DNA of 64,000 bases from Cognatundibacterium luofuense (GTDB lineage: Bacteria > Pseudomonadota > Gammaproteobacteria > Burkholderiales > Burkholderiaceae_D), in contig NZ_JAGSPN010000001.1 in assembly GCF_018139685.1 (NCBI RefSeq), positions 434,001 through 498,000 on the forward strand. The letters run 5' to 3'. The position numbers and the translations under genes were made by a program. A model generated the notes under the pieces. That model searched no databases. It saw only the letters and a list, made by a program, of their open reading frames with translations, and was not told the DNA's origin. Within the stretch, counting starts at the first letter, position 1. Each line of letters starts with the position of its first letter. This document shows positions 20,323-30,508 of this stretch, in pieces.

Positions 20323-21041
20323 TCACCCTGCCTTTCAATCCGCGCATCATGCATAGGCAGTGTTTCGGTTTCCATTTCGGCGCCGTGTATCCAGTGGGCG
20401 ACGGCAGGGTGGGCAATCACACGGTCAGCATAGGCTTCGAGCGCCGGTGCCAGCGCGACGCCGTAGGTGCGGAAACGCATGACGACCGGCGCAAAATACG
20501 CATCGGCAATCGAAAACGCACCGAACAGATAACCATGCGCACCGTAACGTGCCAGACAGTCTTCCCAGATTTCACAAATGCGCCCGATGTCCGCCTGCGC
20601 ACCCATCGTACGGCCTTTGCCAGGGAAGCGGCCTTTGATATTCATCGGCATATCAAAGCGCAGCGAAGAAAAACCGGAATGCATTTCAGCGCAGATACTG
20701 CGTGCATGGGCACGCGCCAGCACATCCTGCGGCCACAGATTCAGTATCGAAAACTGTTCTGCCAGATATTCGCAAATTGCCAGTGAATCCCAGATCACAT
20801 GTTCATTCGCGATCAGCACCGGCACTTTACCGGCCAGTGAATAGTCAGCAATTTTGCTGGTGGTATCGCCCTGACCAAGCAGAATACGGATTTCTTCAAA
20901 CGGAATGCCAAAGGCGCGCATCACTACCCACGGACGCATAGACCACGAAGAGTAATTTTTATTGCCGATCACCAGTTTCAGTGAAGGGCGCTGATCTTTC
21001 ATCAACGCGGCAATAGCGGGGTGAATTGCGGTTTCTTGCAT
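20319..21041 (-). CDS. Glutathione S-transferase family protein
   Basis: A 240-residue protein with a thioredoxin-like N-terminal domain (SLKLVIGNKNYSSWSMRPWVVMRAFG, then GKVPVLI with the cis-proline and WDSLAICEYLAE as the glutathione gamma-Glu site) and a helical C-terminal domain. The YSSWSMRPW block places it near the plant tyrosine-metabolism/zeta-like or YfcF-like group of bacterial GSTs; the reaction is unknown. Its ATG overlaps the stop of the lytic transglycosylase by one base (TGATG), and its own stop overlaps cca, so the three genes are translationally coupled. Confidence 0.85.
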   Translation of the reverse strand: MQETAIHPAIAALMKDQRPSLKLVIGNKNYSSWSMRPWVVMRAFGIPFEEIRILLGQGDTTSKIADYSLAGKVPVLIANEHVIWDSLAICEYLAEQFSILNLWPQDVLARAHARSICAEMHSGFSSLRFDMPMNIKGRFPGKGRTMGAQADIGRICEIWEDCLARYGAHGYLFGAFSIADAYFAPVVMRFRTYGVALAPALEAYADRVIAHPAVAHWIHGAEMETETLPMHDARIERQGE

Positions 21042-23008
21042 CAGAATTTCCTGTCATCAGGTAAATCGGCATCGCTGGCGGACATTCCTTTCGGCACGAC
21101 CACACCCAGACGGGCTTTCAGTGACTGTGGTTTTTTCTCAAGGATAGCGGCATAGTAAGTCGCATTCGACAGCACGTTTTTGACATAGCCACGGGTTTCC
21201 TGAAAAGGAATGGTTTCTGCAAAAATCGCTCCTTCCACCGGCTTGCTGAGTTTGGCGCGCCACGCACGCGGACGACCCGGCCCTGCATTGTAGGCGGCTG
21301 AAGCCAGCGCCTGCGAGCCGCCGAGATCAGTCAGCACCATGTTCAGGTAATTGGTACCGAGCTGAATATTGGTGTCGATGTCATTCACCTGATGCGGTAA
21401 GAAGTCGCTGAGCCCGATTTTTTTAGCAACATAACGTGCTGTCGCAGGCATGATTTGCATCAGGCCGGACGCGCCGACATGCGATTTTGCCGTCATCACA
21501 AAGCGCGATTCCTGACGGATCAGACCATACACCCAGGCCATGTCCAGACCGAGTGAGCTGGTCATACGGTACATGCTGTCGCTGAACGGGGTTGGAAAGC
21601 GCTGGCCGAAATCGGTTTCGCCACGGGTACGGTCTGAGGTGTTGACCATACGGTCCAGTAACTGATTCTGACGTGCCAGTTCCGCTGCAACCAGAATCTG
21701 ACGCTCAGTCATGCGGCGCAATTCCCAGTTCCATTCGCGCGTGCCTTCGGTACGCAGGTTCATGCTGTAAAAGCGCAGCGCCCTTTGCAGGCCGGGATTT
21801 TTTTCTGTCTGCGCCAGTTCTTCTGCACTGACCGGACGACCAGCCGGTGGTACGCCGATTTTCCTGCCGCTTTCTTCTGTTGCTAACTGGCCGTAAAAAT
21901 GGTGCTGATCGGCGATGCTGCTGAACAGTTTGCCCGCTTCATCATTGCGACCTTCAGCCTTGTAGGCGCGGCCCAGCCAGTAAGTCCATGCCGGATCATT
22001 GCGCAGACTGGCTGGCATCGCGAGTATGCCCTGACGTACCAGTTTCCAGTCGGTTTCACGTAATGCAGAGCGCACTCGCCATTGGTAGGCTTCCTGCGTC
22101 AGATCCGCACCGTCAGCGCGGGTCCAGTAACCGATTGCATCCGGCTCCAGTTTGTACGCCGATTGCAGCGCGATCAGTGCCCAGCCATTCGCTCTTTCAT
22201 GTTCCGTCAGACGCGCACTGTAGCGTGACAGAGCCTGTGCTGCTTCCTCCGGATCATTTTTTGCCAGACGTGCCAGCGCTGCCAGAAATAATTCACGCGA
22301 GACTTTGTTTTGCTCCGGACCTTTTTTCATCAGTACAGCCGGCTTTTCAAATGCTTCGCTGATTTTCTTTTCCGGAATATCGAGAAGCTTTCCGAGGCGC
22401 AGTGCCAGCGGCAGTGCACCGTTTTCTGCGGCCATCCTTAACTGGAAATACACAAAACCTGCATCCAGTTGCTGGTTCTGGTACATGTAATTCAGCATGC
22501 TGTAGCAACCTTCGCCGTAGTCTTTCGGGCTGTTCAGCAAGGCTTTGGCATCCTGCGCCACTTTTTGTAATTTGGTGGCGCGTGATAGCACGGCGTAGCA
22601 GCGTAGCTGATTATCATCAGCCACCACGAATTGCGGATATTGCTGATCAAATAAATCCCATTCGCCGCGCCGTCCCAGCATCAGCAGCCAGTCATTACGG
22701 GCGCGGTCAGCAATGGCACTGCCTTCGTATTTCTGTATGAATTCGCGGTACTCGGCATTGCTGGCTTTCGCCATGCGCGCCCGCAGGCGGTAGTAATCCA
22801 CATACGACGGAATATCATAGTTACCAAGCTGCGCCGCATACTGATCCGCCGACTGGCTGTCATCGTGAAACGCTGCTTCCCGCAGCGCCATCAGCCTGTC
22901 ATCATCATTGACCAGCGTTTTATTGCTTGTAGCCGCTTGTGCAGCGGACATGTGAAAACCTGCTAACATCGTGACGCTCAGTGCGCTGAGCCAGAATTTG
23001 ACAGCCAT
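21041..23008 (-). CDS. slt: Soluble lytic murein transglycosylase
   Basis: A 655-residue periplasmic enzyme that cleaves peptidoglycan strands with formation of 1,6-anhydromuramic ends. The start at 23008 gives a signal peptide (WLSALSVTMLAGFHMSAAQA). The middle is an all-helical superhelix as in Slt70, and the C-terminal SLT domain carries the catalytic glutamate in YGLIRQESRFVM followed by HVGASGLMQIMPATARYVA and SAAYNAGPGRPRAWR. Length fits Slt70 homologues. The gene is divergent from the folate cyclo-ligase with only nine bases between start codons, so their promoters must overlap the coding regions. Confidence 0.93.
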   Translation of the reverse strand: MAVKFWLSALSVTMLAGFHMSAAQAATSNKTLVNDDDRLMALREAAFHDDSQSADQYAAQLGNYDIPSYVDYYRLRARMAKASNAEYREFIQKYEGSAIADRARNDWLLMLGRRGEWDLFDQQYPQFVVADDNQLRCYAVLSRATKLQKVAQDAKALLNSPKDYGEGCYSMLNYMYQNQQLDAGFVYFQLRMAAENGALPLALRLGKLLDIPEKKISEAFEKPAVLMKKGPEQNKVSRELFLAALARLAKNDPEEAAQALSRYSARLTEHERANGWALIALQSAYKLEPDAIGYWTRADGADLTQEAYQWRVRSALRETDWKLVRQGILAMPASLRNDPAWTYWLGRAYKAEGRNDEAGKLFSSIADQHHFYGQLATEESGRKIGVPPAGRPVSAEELAQTEKNPGLQRALRFYSMNLRTEGTREWNWELRRMTERQILVAAELARQNQLLDRMVNTSDRTRGETDFGQRFPTPFSDSMYRMTSSLGLDMAWVYGLIRQESRFVMTAKSHVGASGLMQIMPATARYVAKKIGLSDFLPHQVNDIDTNIQLGTNYLNMVLTDLGGSQALASAAYNAGPGRPRAWRAKLSKPVEGAIFAETIPFQETRGYVKNVLSNATYYAAILEKKPQSLKARLGVVVPKGMSASDADLPDDRKF

Positions 23009-23017
23009 TTTTTGATC

Positions 23018-23653
23018 ATGAGTAAAACGATTCTTAACAGTATGACACAGGCAAACCCTGACGCACACTCTGAAGCGACGAATCCGGCGAATCAGCGCAA
23101 AGCCTTACGCAGCACATTGCTGCGGGCGAGAAAATCTGTGGCTGCGGAACAGCGCCGCCTGTGGGATGCGCAGATAGCGGAAGCGTTGCTGCACTGGTTG
23201 CAGCAACGCCAGCCATCCAGTCTAGCAGTGTACTGGCCAATACAGGCAGAACCCGATTTGCGCGACTGGTATCCGCAAATCACAGCGATGGGCATACAGC
23301 TGGCGCTGCCGTGGGTCGTGGGAAAAAACACGCCGCTGAAATTTCTCGCATGGCAGCAGGGCGACGCAATGGATCTCGATGAATACGGCATCCCTTTACC
23401 AGCAGATAAAGAAAAACTGATACAGCCTGAAATGCTGCTGGTGCCTTGCGTCGGTTTTAATCAGCATGCGTACCGGCTGGGATACGGTGGCGGATTTTAT
23501 GACCGTACGCTGGCAGGCATGCCGGAGGCGATTGCTGTCGGAATTGCTTATGCGCAGGCGGCAGCGGAATTTGCTGCGGAACCGCATGACTTGCCCTTGC
23601 AAATGATACTGACGGAGAGTGCATTGATATCCGTTCCGCTGCCTTCGGTCTGA
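23018..23653 (+). CDS. 5-formyltetrahydrofolate cyclo-ligase
   Basis: A 211-residue enzyme of the 5-FCL family (YgfA/MTHFS), which converts 5-formyl-THF to 5,10-methenyl-THF with ATP. The ATP site motif GYGGGFYDRTLA lies near residue 155, preceded by LLVPCVGFNQHAYRLG; the N-terminal basic ALRSTLLRARKSV is also typical. The start is uncertain: ATG at 23018 or at 23042. There is no clear ribosome binding site because the slt start lies immediately upstream on the other strand. Confidence 0.9.
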   Translation: MSKTILNSMTQANPDAHSEATNPANQRKALRSTLLRARKSVAAEQRRLWDAQIAEALLHWLQQRQPSSLAVYWPIQAEPDLRDWYPQITAMGIQLALPWVVGKNTPLKFLAWQQGDAMDLDEYGIPLPADKEKLIQPEMLLVPCVGFNQHAYRLGYGGGFYDRTLAGMPEAIAVGIAYAQAAAEFAAEPHDLPLQMILTESALISVPLPSV

Positions 23654-24116
23654 TGTGCTTCCGAAATGCATGGCTTGTAATTTCTGCAGAAAACTTCATT
23701 TTTGCGCCGGATTGACGCATAAACGGTATATACAACTTATTTTTTATTCGTTTGATATTCCGGTTTGCACCGTTAGGATGCATTTCCATGAATAACCGCA
23801 AGTAATCTGCGTTTATCGTTTCCAGAGCCTTACTTCCGGACCGGATATGAGTGCTTTGCTGGCCCGTGCTTACCCGCATCGGGCAGGAAATGATAAATGC
23901 AAAAAATCATCTATGCTGCACCATCCAATTTTGTTCCTCCGTGTTTCATTCCTTCATCGCCGCCTGCTGCACATGATGTGTCGCACCTGAGCGTGCCCGT
24001 CGGCTGATTGCCGGCATTTCTTTTCCTCATCGTTTTTTTAATCCGTGTCCCGGCTGTTAAGTCAGCCAGGGAAGAGGCTTTCTTTTTCCTGACACATTCC
24101 TTTGTCTGAGACTGCT
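23654..24116. other. Intergenic leader region upstream of the TonB-dependent receptor
   Basis: This 463-bp stretch holds no convincing gene. Near 24046-24074 it contains a possible hairpin (ggctg/cagcc inside tccc/ggga) followed by a T-rich run (tttcttttt). This could act as a terminator or attenuator in the receptor leader. No cobalamin or TPP riboswitch consensus was recognised. Confidence 0.4.
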
Positions 24117-26681
24117 ATGCAAACAAACTATCGTCCATTACGTATTGCGCTGGCACTGGCTGCCGCATTTCCTGTTTATTCCCATGCTCAGGAAGCTGAG
24201 AGAGTTGAAATTACCGGCTCTCATATCCGCGTCAGCCAGAAAGAGGGTGCTGCTGCCGTTCAGGTGATTTCGGCCAAAGACTTACGCGACAGTGGTAAAA
24301 CCAGTGTCGCTGAGGTACTGCGTGCGATTTCTGCCAACAGCGGTAATAGCTACAACGAACAATATACCGGCAGTTTCTCTGCGGGTACGTCAGGCTTGTC
24401 TTTACGTGGGATCGGACAAAAAAATACGCTGATTCTGGTAAATGGCAAGCGCGTCAGCAGTTATGCGACTGCACAAAATACTCAGGAAGTATTTGTGGAT
24501 CTGAACAGCCTGCCGCTGGCCGCCGTACAGCGTATTGAAGTTTTGAAAGATGGTGCATCTTCTGTATATGGTTCGGATGCGGTGGCTGGTGTTGTTAACA
24601 TTATTCTCGCCAGAGAATTTCAGGGCAGTGAGCTGTCGGTTCAGGCCGGTTCGTCGGTAACGGGAACCGGACAGACAGAGCAGAGCGCTTTATTTCAGAC
24701 AGGTCGTGGCAAACTGGCAGAAGATGGCTATAGTCTGGTATTTTCCGTTGATGCACAAAAACGCGGTAAGTTGCAGCAAAGTGATGTCAGTTGGCTACGC
24801 GATGCTGATTTTCGCTCTCAGCAGAACGGTACGCTGGCCTGGGTACCGACGAATTACCTCGGTACCGATCCTACGCGCTGGCTTGGCAATGCACAGGGAC
24901 CTTTGCAAGTGCTGCCATACGGCGCGATTACACCCGGCAAGAGCGGGAATGTGCTCGCCTATAATCCTGCACCGTATAAAACGCTGATTCCTGGCATTGA
25001 GCGTGTTCACACCGCATTATCAGGAAAACTGAAAATCAATGACGATACGGAAGCCTATGCCGACTGGCTGTGGGGATATTCTCGAGCCGATCAGACCTTC
25101 AGTGCGCCGCTGACGGTATCGAGCAGTCTGCGCGCATGGAATAATGGCACACAGTCTCTCGAAACGATCCCTGTTATTCTGCCGCCGGGTAATCCGTCGA
25201 ATCCGGGAACCACGCCACTGGCATTTACCAGTACCTTATTTGATCTCGGCCCGCGCATGAAAACAGATCGGGTGACTTTTTACCGTGCTCTGGCAGGTAT
25301 TAAGGGATATAACGCAGGCTGGGACTGGGATCTGTCTGCAGGTCAGTCCGCCAGTGTGATGGTAGAAACCGTGTTGAACTTTGTTAACCGGTATGCGTTT
25401 CAGCAAGTGCTGGCAGATGGTAGTTATAACTTTGCGAATCAGGCGCAAAACACAGAAGAAGCCAGGAATCGTTTACGACTCTCAACACGCCGCCCGGCAG
25501 ATGCCGGACTCAGCACTATAGATTTCTCTGCGACGAAAGAGTTATTGCAGTTACCGGCAGGACCATTAGGTTTTGCAGGTGGTGTGCAGTGGCGTCGTGA
25601 ATCTATGAATAGTCAGACCTCGACCGCAGTGCTGAGCGGGACGGAGTTGCGTCCGGCAATTAATATCATTAATGGTCAGCGGGATGTTTCGGCGTTGTTT
25701 GCTGAGTTCAGTGTGCCGCTGACGAAAAATCTGAGCGCCAATGTCGCAGGCCGTTATGATCACTACAGCGATTTCGGTAATGCATTTTCTCCGAAATTAG
25801 CGATACGTTATCAGGCGGCAGACTGGTTGTTATTGCGCGGAACAGTGTCACGGGGTTTCCGTGCACCGTCTTTCCCAGAGATCACCTGCAGCACCACCGT
25901 CAGCTACGGTGGGGTGCTGGATCCGCGCGATCCGGTGTCACCGAATCAGCCGCGTGGCGTGACGAATATCACAATTGCAAATCCTGCATTGCAGCCAGAG
26001 CATTCGGACAACCTGAATCTGGGCGTGGTGATCGCACCGGATCAGAACACCAGTATCGGGATTGATTACTATCAGATTACCCAGAAGGGCGTGATCGGTA
26101 CGGAGAGCGCGGATACGATTATCAGTAATGAATTCAGTGTGCCGGGTAAAGTGCTGCGTGATGAACAAGGGCGTATTACAACCTTGTATCGTCAGTATCG
26201 TAATCAGGGAAACCGTGAGGTTGCGGGTTTTGATATTGATATTCGCCACCGTCAGAATCTGCAGCAGTGGGGAACGCTGAAGCTCAGCGGTCAGCTCAGC
26301 TATGTACTGCGCTTTGCCGAACCTTTGACAACCGGAGCTGCACTGACAAATGGCGTCGGGACAAATTATTTCGGTTCGATTCCGCGTCTGCGCGGTGTCA
26401 GCAGTGCTGGCTGGGAGTCTGGTGACTGGCAGCACGCGCTGATCTGGAGCTATACAGGCGGCTATCGCCAGACCACGGCTCAGAATGAGCATGTTGATGC
26501 CTGGTCTACGTGGGATCTCACAACAACCAGAAAAATTAATGCAACGACAAGCGTCAGCCTGGTCGTACAGAATCTGCTGAATCGAAAACCATCCTGGGAT
26601 TCCTCGACCAGCTTTTTCGATATCACTCAGGGTGATCCGCGCGGAAGATTTGTTTCAGTGCGCTTGAACCACAAGTTCTGA
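24117..26681 (+). CDS. TonB-dependent outer-membrane receptor
   Basis: An 854-residue receptor with a signal peptide (IALALAAAFPVYSHA), a short TonB-box-like stretch (ERVEITGSHI), a plug domain at about 50-160 (VQVISAKDLRDSGKTSVAEVL, then LSLRGIGQKNTLILVNGKRV and RIEVLKDGASSVYGSDAVAGVVNI) and a beta-barrel ending in aromatic SVRLNHKF. The length and plug motifs fit the large receptors seen for carbohydrates, peptides or siderophores in this group. The ligand cannot be read from sequence; there is no neighbouring iron, sugar or cobalamin transport gene. It is single and closed by a shared terminator. Confidence 0.92.
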   Translation: MQTNYRPLRIALALAAAFPVYSHAQEAERVEITGSHIRVSQKEGAAAVQVISAKDLRDSGKTSVAEVLRAISANSGNSYNEQYTGSFSAGTSGLSLRGIGQKNTLILVNGKRVSSYATAQNTQEVFVDLNSLPLAAVQRIEVLKDGASSVYGSDAVAGVVNIILAREFQGSELSVQAGSSVTGTGQTEQSALFQTGRGKLAEDGYSLVFSVDAQKRGKLQQSDVSWLRDADFRSQQNGTLAWVPTNYLGTDPTRWLGNAQGPLQVLPYGAITPGKSGNVLAYNPAPYKTLIPGIERVHTALSGKLKINDDTEAYADWLWGYSRADQTFSAPLTVSSSLRAWNNGTQSLETIPVILPPGNPSNPGTTPLAFTSTLFDLGPRMKTDRVTFYRALAGIKGYNAGWDWDLSAGQSASVMVETVLNFVNRYAFQQVLADGSYNFANQAQNTEEARNRLRLSTRRPADAGLSTIDFSATKELLQLPAGPLGFAGGVQWRRESMNSQTSTAVLSGTELRPAINIINGQRDVSALFAEFSVPLTKNLSANVAGRYDHYSDFGNAFSPKLAIRYQAADWLLLRGTVSRGFRAPSFPEITCSTTVSYGGVLDPRDPVSPNQPRGVTNITIANPALQPEHSDNLNLGVVIAPDQNTSIGIDYYQITQKGVIGTESADTIISNEFSVPGKVLRDEQGRITTLYRQYRNQGNREVAGFDIDIRHRQNLQQWGTLKLSGQLSYVLRFAEPLTTGAALTNGVGTNYFGSIPRLRGVSSAGWESGDWQHALIWSYTGGYRQTTAQNEHVDAWSTWDLTTTRKINATTSVSLVVQNLLNRKPSWDSSTSFFDITQGDPRGRFVSVRLNHKF

Positions 26682-26698
26682 TTGGTTTTAAGTTTTCC

Positions 26699-26747
26699 GG
26701 ACAAACAGTTTCCGCATACGCGGGAGTCTGTTTGTCCATTTTTTTTA
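26699..26747. terminator. Terminator between the TonB receptor and ggt genes
   Basis: The ten-bp stem ggacaaacag/ctgtttgtcc (26699-26708 with 26728-26737) is followed by eight T on the plus strand and lies between convergent genes. Confidence 0.85.
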
Positions 26748-28475
26748 ATATCCCGCAGCTTTACCATCCGGATTACGCGGGTCGGAAAAACCCGCCAGTC
26801 CTTTCGGAGTCATCTGTATCGTCTGTGTTTTCCCCATCACCTGAGCGGGTTGCAGGTTTTGTCCGCGTTGCGCCAGCAAACGCAAGGTATCTGCGCTGAT
26901 GCCCGGTTCATAGCGCAACTGGTCCGGCAGCCACTGCTGATGAATACGCGGCGCTACAGCCGCTTCGGCGGGATTCATGCCAAAGTCGATCATATTGACC
27001 AGTGTTTGCAAAACAGTGGTGATAATGCGGCTACCACCCGGACTGCCGGTTGCAATAACGGGCTTACCGTTTTGTAAAACCAGTGTCGGCGACATGGAGC
27101 TTAATGGCCGTTTCCATGCTCCTACGGCATTTGCCTCACCACCAACCAGTCCGAAGGCATTCGGTACACCCGGTTTAACGGAAAAATCATCCATTTCATT
27201 GTTCAGCAAGATGCCGGTACCGCTGGCAACGATGCCGCTGCCGAAATTCAGATTCAGCGTGTAAGTGGTGCTGACCACATTGCCATACTTATCGGCCACG
27301 CTGTAATGCGTAGTCTGATCGCTTTCGTAGGGTTGCAGTTTGCCGGCGCGAATCTCAGCGGATGGTGTTGCCTTGTCCTGTGAAATTTGTTGCACCTGTG
27401 TGGCCGCGTAAGCTTTACTCGTCAGCGCCTGAACAGGCACTTTGACATGATCCGGATCTCCCAGATACTCCGCACGGTCTGCATACGCGCGTTTCATGAT
27501 TTCACTCATCTGATGGAGAGTCGCAGCGCTGTTATGACCCTGTTCGCGCAGCGGGAAGTGTTCCAGCATATTGAGCATTTGCACAATGTGTACACCGCCG
27601 GAACTTGGCGGCGGCATGGATACGACCTGATAGCCACGATAATCACCGCGTACCGGCACCCGTTCTGCTGCACGGTATGCACGCAAATCGTCCAGTGTGA
27701 TCAGCCCGTCATGCGCCTTCATTTCTGCAGCGATTTTCTGTGCAATCTCTCCTTCGTAAAATGCTTTTGCGCCATCGCGTGCAATCAGTCGCAAGGACTT
27801 CGCCAGATCTGTCTGTTTTAACAATTCACCTGCCTGTAAAGCTTGCTGATTGCGGAAGAAGATTGCGCGACCAGCGGGCCATTTACCAAGATGACCAGCT
27901 TCCGCTGCAAGCAGACTGGCAAGATGGGGGCTGACCGTAAAGCCTTGTTCTGCGAGGCGTATCGCGGGTGCAAGCAGTTGCGCCCAAGGCAGACTGCCAA
28001 AGCGTTTATGCGCCAGCTCCAGACCTGCAACTGTTCCCGGAATGCCTACTGCCTGATGACTGTAGGTAGACTTTTCTGGGATGACATTACCCTGACTGTC
28101 CAGATACAAATCACGCTTCGCGCTGCGTGGTGCCAGTTCACGAAAATCCAGTGCTACCTGCTTCCCGCTGCGGGCGTCATGCACCAGCATAAAGCCGCCA
28201 CCGCCGATGTTACCGGCGTTTGGTAAAACAACAGCCAGTGCAAAACCGGTTGCAATAGCAGCATCAATCGCATTTCCGCCACGTTGCAGAATATCCAGCC
28301 CAGCCTGTGATGCCAGTGCCTGCTCGCTGACAACCATGCCACTTTTTCCATATACAGGGCTGATAATCGGAAAGCTGGTGTCGTAACGTATTCCTGCTGC
28401 AATCTGAGCCTGACTGGCAGGGATGGCACAAATACTTAGTATTGCGGCGCTCAGCAGCGCGGTTTTCCATTTCAT
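26745..28475 (-). CDS. ggt: Gamma-glutamyltransferase, periplasmic
   Basis: A 576-residue Ntn hydrolase precursor that hydrolyses or transfers the gamma-glutamyl group of glutathione and related compounds. The start at 28475 gives a signal peptide (ALLSAAILSICAIPASQA), with GGAG upstream. Self-processing would occur before the threonine of the QTTHYSV motif near residue 385, giving large and small subunits; GGNAIDAAIATGFALAVV, LDFRE and the LSSMSPTLV and GSPGGSRIITTVLQ blocks are conserved. The short C-terminal FSDPRNPDGKAAGY is typical. It is monocistronic. Confidence 0.95.
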   Translation of the reverse strand: MKWKTALLSAAILSICAIPASQAQIAAGIRYDTSFPIISPVYGKSGMVVSEQALASQAGLDILQRGGNAIDAAIATGFALAVVLPNAGNIGGGGFMLVHDARSGKQVALDFRELAPRSAKRDLYLDSQGNVIPEKSTYSHQAVGIPGTVAGLELAHKRFGSLPWAQLLAPAIRLAEQGFTVSPHLASLLAAEAGHLGKWPAGRAIFFRNQQALQAGELLKQTDLAKSLRLIARDGAKAFYEGEIAQKIAAEMKAHDGLITLDDLRAYRAAERVPVRGDYRGYQVVSMPPPSSGGVHIVQMLNMLEHFPLREQGHNSAATLHQMSEIMKRAYADRAEYLGDPDHVKVPVQALTSKAYAATQVQQISQDKATPSAEIRAGKLQPYESDQTTHYSVADKYGNVVSTTYTLNLNFGSGIVASGTGILLNNEMDDFSVKPGVPNAFGLVGGEANAVGAWKRPLSSMSPTLVLQNGKPVIATGSPGGSRIITTVLQTLVNMIDFGMNPAEAAVAPRIHQQWLPDQLRYEPGISADTLRLLAQRGQNLQPAQVMGKTQTIQMTPKGLAGFSDPRNPDGKAAGY

Positions 28476-28726
28476 TCTGAGTAGCTCCGTTGGACAGGCA
28501 GAATCGCCGGTGCAGACAAGTTGATGACAGCCTGTCAGTTTAATCATAAATCCGGATATCCGCACAACTGAGTAAGGACGGATGTATGCTATCGCTGATC
28601 GATTGTCGGGACCAGACTTTAGTCATTGTGTGGTGACGAAAAACGGAACAGGGAAGGGAAGTGAAAAGGGAGGCAGGAAGGAAAAACTGTGGTAACTGTA
28701 AATGCAGTATAAGTGCTCAGAAAAAC

Positions 28727-28752
28727 AAAAAAGCCAGCACAAGGCTGGCTTT
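28727..28752 (-). terminator. Rho-independent terminator after rplY
   Basis: The stem gccagc/gctggc (28733-28738 with 28744-28749) is followed on the minus strand by six T. Confidence 0.85.
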
Positions 28753-28774
28753 TCCGGAAATCTGAATAAACAGA

Positions 28775-29320
28775 TTAAGCAGCTGCGTTAGCAACAGTTG
28801 CGTCACCGTGAACAACGGTAACACCAGCTGGCAGAACCAGATCAGCAGCGTGGACAGACTGACCAGCTTCGATCTTGGACAGGTCTACTTCGATGAATTC
28901 TGGCAGATCTGCTGGCAGGCAGGAAACTTCAACGTCGTTCGCTACGTGGCTGATCAGAGCGGAAGACAGTTTAACTGCTGGAGATACTTCTGCGTTAACA
29001 AAGTGCAGAGGTACTTTGACAGTGATCTTCTGTGTCATGTCAACACGTTGGAAGTCAGCGTGCATAACCATTTGTTTGAAAGCGTGCATCTGGAAGTCGC
29101 GCAGCAGAACTTTTTCTACTTTGCCATCTACTTCCATATCCAGGATAGAAGCGTGGAATGCTTCTTTACGCAGTGCGTGGAACAGTGCGTTGTGATCCAG
29201 AGTGATTGCTACAGGGGCTTCTGTGCCACCGTAGATGATGCCTGGTGTCTGGCCAGCGCGGCGCAGGCGGCGGCTCGCTCCGGTCCCCTGCTCTTTGCGT
29301 GCGAATGCTGTGATTTTCAT
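28775..29320 (-). CDS. rplY: 50S ribosomal protein L25 (CTC/TL5 form)
   Basis: A 181-residue 5S rRNA-binding ribosomal protein of the longer CTC/TL5 type: an L25 domain at 1 to about 92 ([20 protein letters not shown], then [18 protein letters not shown]) and a C-terminal beta domain ([17 protein letters not shown] to the end). The start at 29320 follows GGAG (spacing eight). It lies directly downstream of prs, as in many betaproteobacteria, with a strong hairpin terminator between them. Confidence 0.96.
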   Translation of the reverse strand: MKITAFARKEQGTGASRRLRRAGQTPGIIYGGTEAPVAITLDHNALFHALRKEAFHASILDMEVDGKVEKVLLRDFQMHAFKQMVMHADFQRVDMTQKITVKVPLHFVNAEVSPAVKLSSALISHVANDVEVSCLPADLPEFIEVDLSKIEAGQSVHAADLVLPAGVTVVHGDATVANAAA

Positions 29321-29358
29321 GGTGTAACTCCAAATTGTGCAAGCAATGCTTGCGGTGA

Positions 29359-29412
29359 AACGGCCCCGCGACCAGGGCCGCAAAAAAAGCGCCGCCCGAA
29401 CCGGACGGCGCA
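29359..29412 (-). terminator. prs terminator plus a second hairpin in the rplY leader
   Basis: Just after the prs stop, gcgccgtccgg-ttcg-style stem (gcgccg with cggcgc) ends in seven T on the minus strand (29381-29412). It is followed by a second hairpin, CGGCCC-(7)-GGGGCCG (about 29361-29380), within the rplY leader. The first fits an intrinsic terminator or attenuator; the second could be a leader structure. Confidence 0.8.
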
Positions 29413-29428
29413 AGAATGCTTTGTGTAA

Positions 29429-30391
29429 TTAATCAGTGAACAGAGACATGACCGATTCACCTTTAGTGATACGGCGGAATGTTTCTGCCAGCAAGCTGTC
29501 ACAGGACAGTTGACGGATTTTGCTGCAAGCGCGTGCAGCGGCTGTCAGCGGGATAGTGTCGGTAACGACCAGTTCATCCAGCGGGGAATTGGAAATACGA
29601 TCCACTGCCGGGCCGGACAATACCGGGTGTGTACAGTAAGCCAGTACTTTCTTCGCGCCGCGTTCTTTCAGAACTTCAGCAGCTTTTACCAGTGTACCGG
29701 CTGTGTCGACCATGTCATCCATAATGACGCAGTTACGGCCTTCGACTTCACCGATGATGTTCATCACTTCAGAAACGTTCGCTTTAGGGCGACGTTTGTC
29801 GATGATTGCCAGATCGCAGTTCAGGCGTTTTGCCAGCGCACGAGCGCGAACAACACCACCAACGTCTGGCGAAACAACCAGCAGATCTTCGTAATTTTTT
29901 GCAACCAGATCGCCGAGCAGAATCGGGGATGCATAGATGTTATCAACAGGAATGTCGAAGAAACCCTGAATCTGATCTGCATGCAGATCCATAATCAGAA
30001 CGCGGTCAACGCCGGCTTCTTCCAGCATGTTAGCAACAACTTTTGCAGAAATTGCCACACGCGCAGAGCGCGGACGACGATCCTGACGTGCGTAACCGAA
30101 GTAAGGGATGGCTGCGGTAATACGACCAGCAGATGCACGTTTCAGTGCATCAACCATCAGCATAAGTTCCATCAGGTTGTCATTGGTCGGAGCGCAGGTC
30201 GACTGCAGTACGAAAACGTCTTTACCACGAACATTCTCGTTAATCTCCACAGCAACTTCGCCGTCAGAAAATTTAGAAACATCGGCTTTTCCGAGCGGAA
30301 TACCTAATTGCTTGGCAACACCGGCTGCAAGAGTCGGATTAGCGTTACCAGTGAAGACCATCATGTTGTCGTTGACGCGCGCGTTTGCCAT
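29429..30391 (-). CDS. prs: Ribose-phosphate pyrophosphokinase (PRPP synthetase)
   Basis: A 320-residue class I PRPP synthetase making 5-phosphoribosyl diphosphate from ribose 5-phosphate and ATP. Visible motifs are the flexible-loop region [21 protein letters not shown], the metal-binding [17 protein letters not shown] and the PRPP-binding loop [15 protein letters not shown] start at [10 protein letters not shown], nine codons in, is also possible. It lies downstream of tRNA-Gln and a terminator, so it needs its own promoter within 30392-30466. Confidence 0.97.
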   Translation of the reverse strand: MANARVNDNMMVFTGNANPTLAAGVAKQLGIPLGKADVSKFSDGEVAVEINENVRGKDVFVLQSTCAPTNDNLMELMLMVDALKRASAGRITAAIPYFGYARQDRRPRSARVAISAKVVANMLEEAGVDRVLIMDLHADQIQGFFDIPVDNIYASPILLGDLVAKNYEDLLVVSPDVGGVVRARALAKRLNCDLAIIDKRRPKANVSEVMNIIGEVEGRNCVIMDDMVDTAGTLVKAAEVLKERGAKKVLAYCTHPVLSGPAVDRISNSPLDELVVTDTIPLTAAARACSKIRQLSCDSLLAETFRRITKGESVMSLFTD

Positions 30392-30465
30392 GGCGGGACC
30401 TATCGGCTGAATATACGGTGAGGATGATGTCTGAGTCTATACGACAAATCATCAAAAGCAAAAAC

Positions 30466-30500
30466 TGAAAAAGCCGCCGCACAAAGTATGCGGCGGCTTT
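30466..30500 (-). terminator. Terminator after tRNA-Gln
   Basis: The nine-bp stem gccgccgca/tgcggcggc (30473-30481 with 30489-30497) is followed on the minus strand by five T. It separates the tRNA from prs. Confidence 0.85.
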
Positions 30501-30508
30501 CTGTATGT

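Noticed and set aside
23654-24116. Riboswitch in the leader of the TonB receptor
   Set aside because: No conserved cobalamin or TPP core could be found; only a possible terminator-like hairpin is present.
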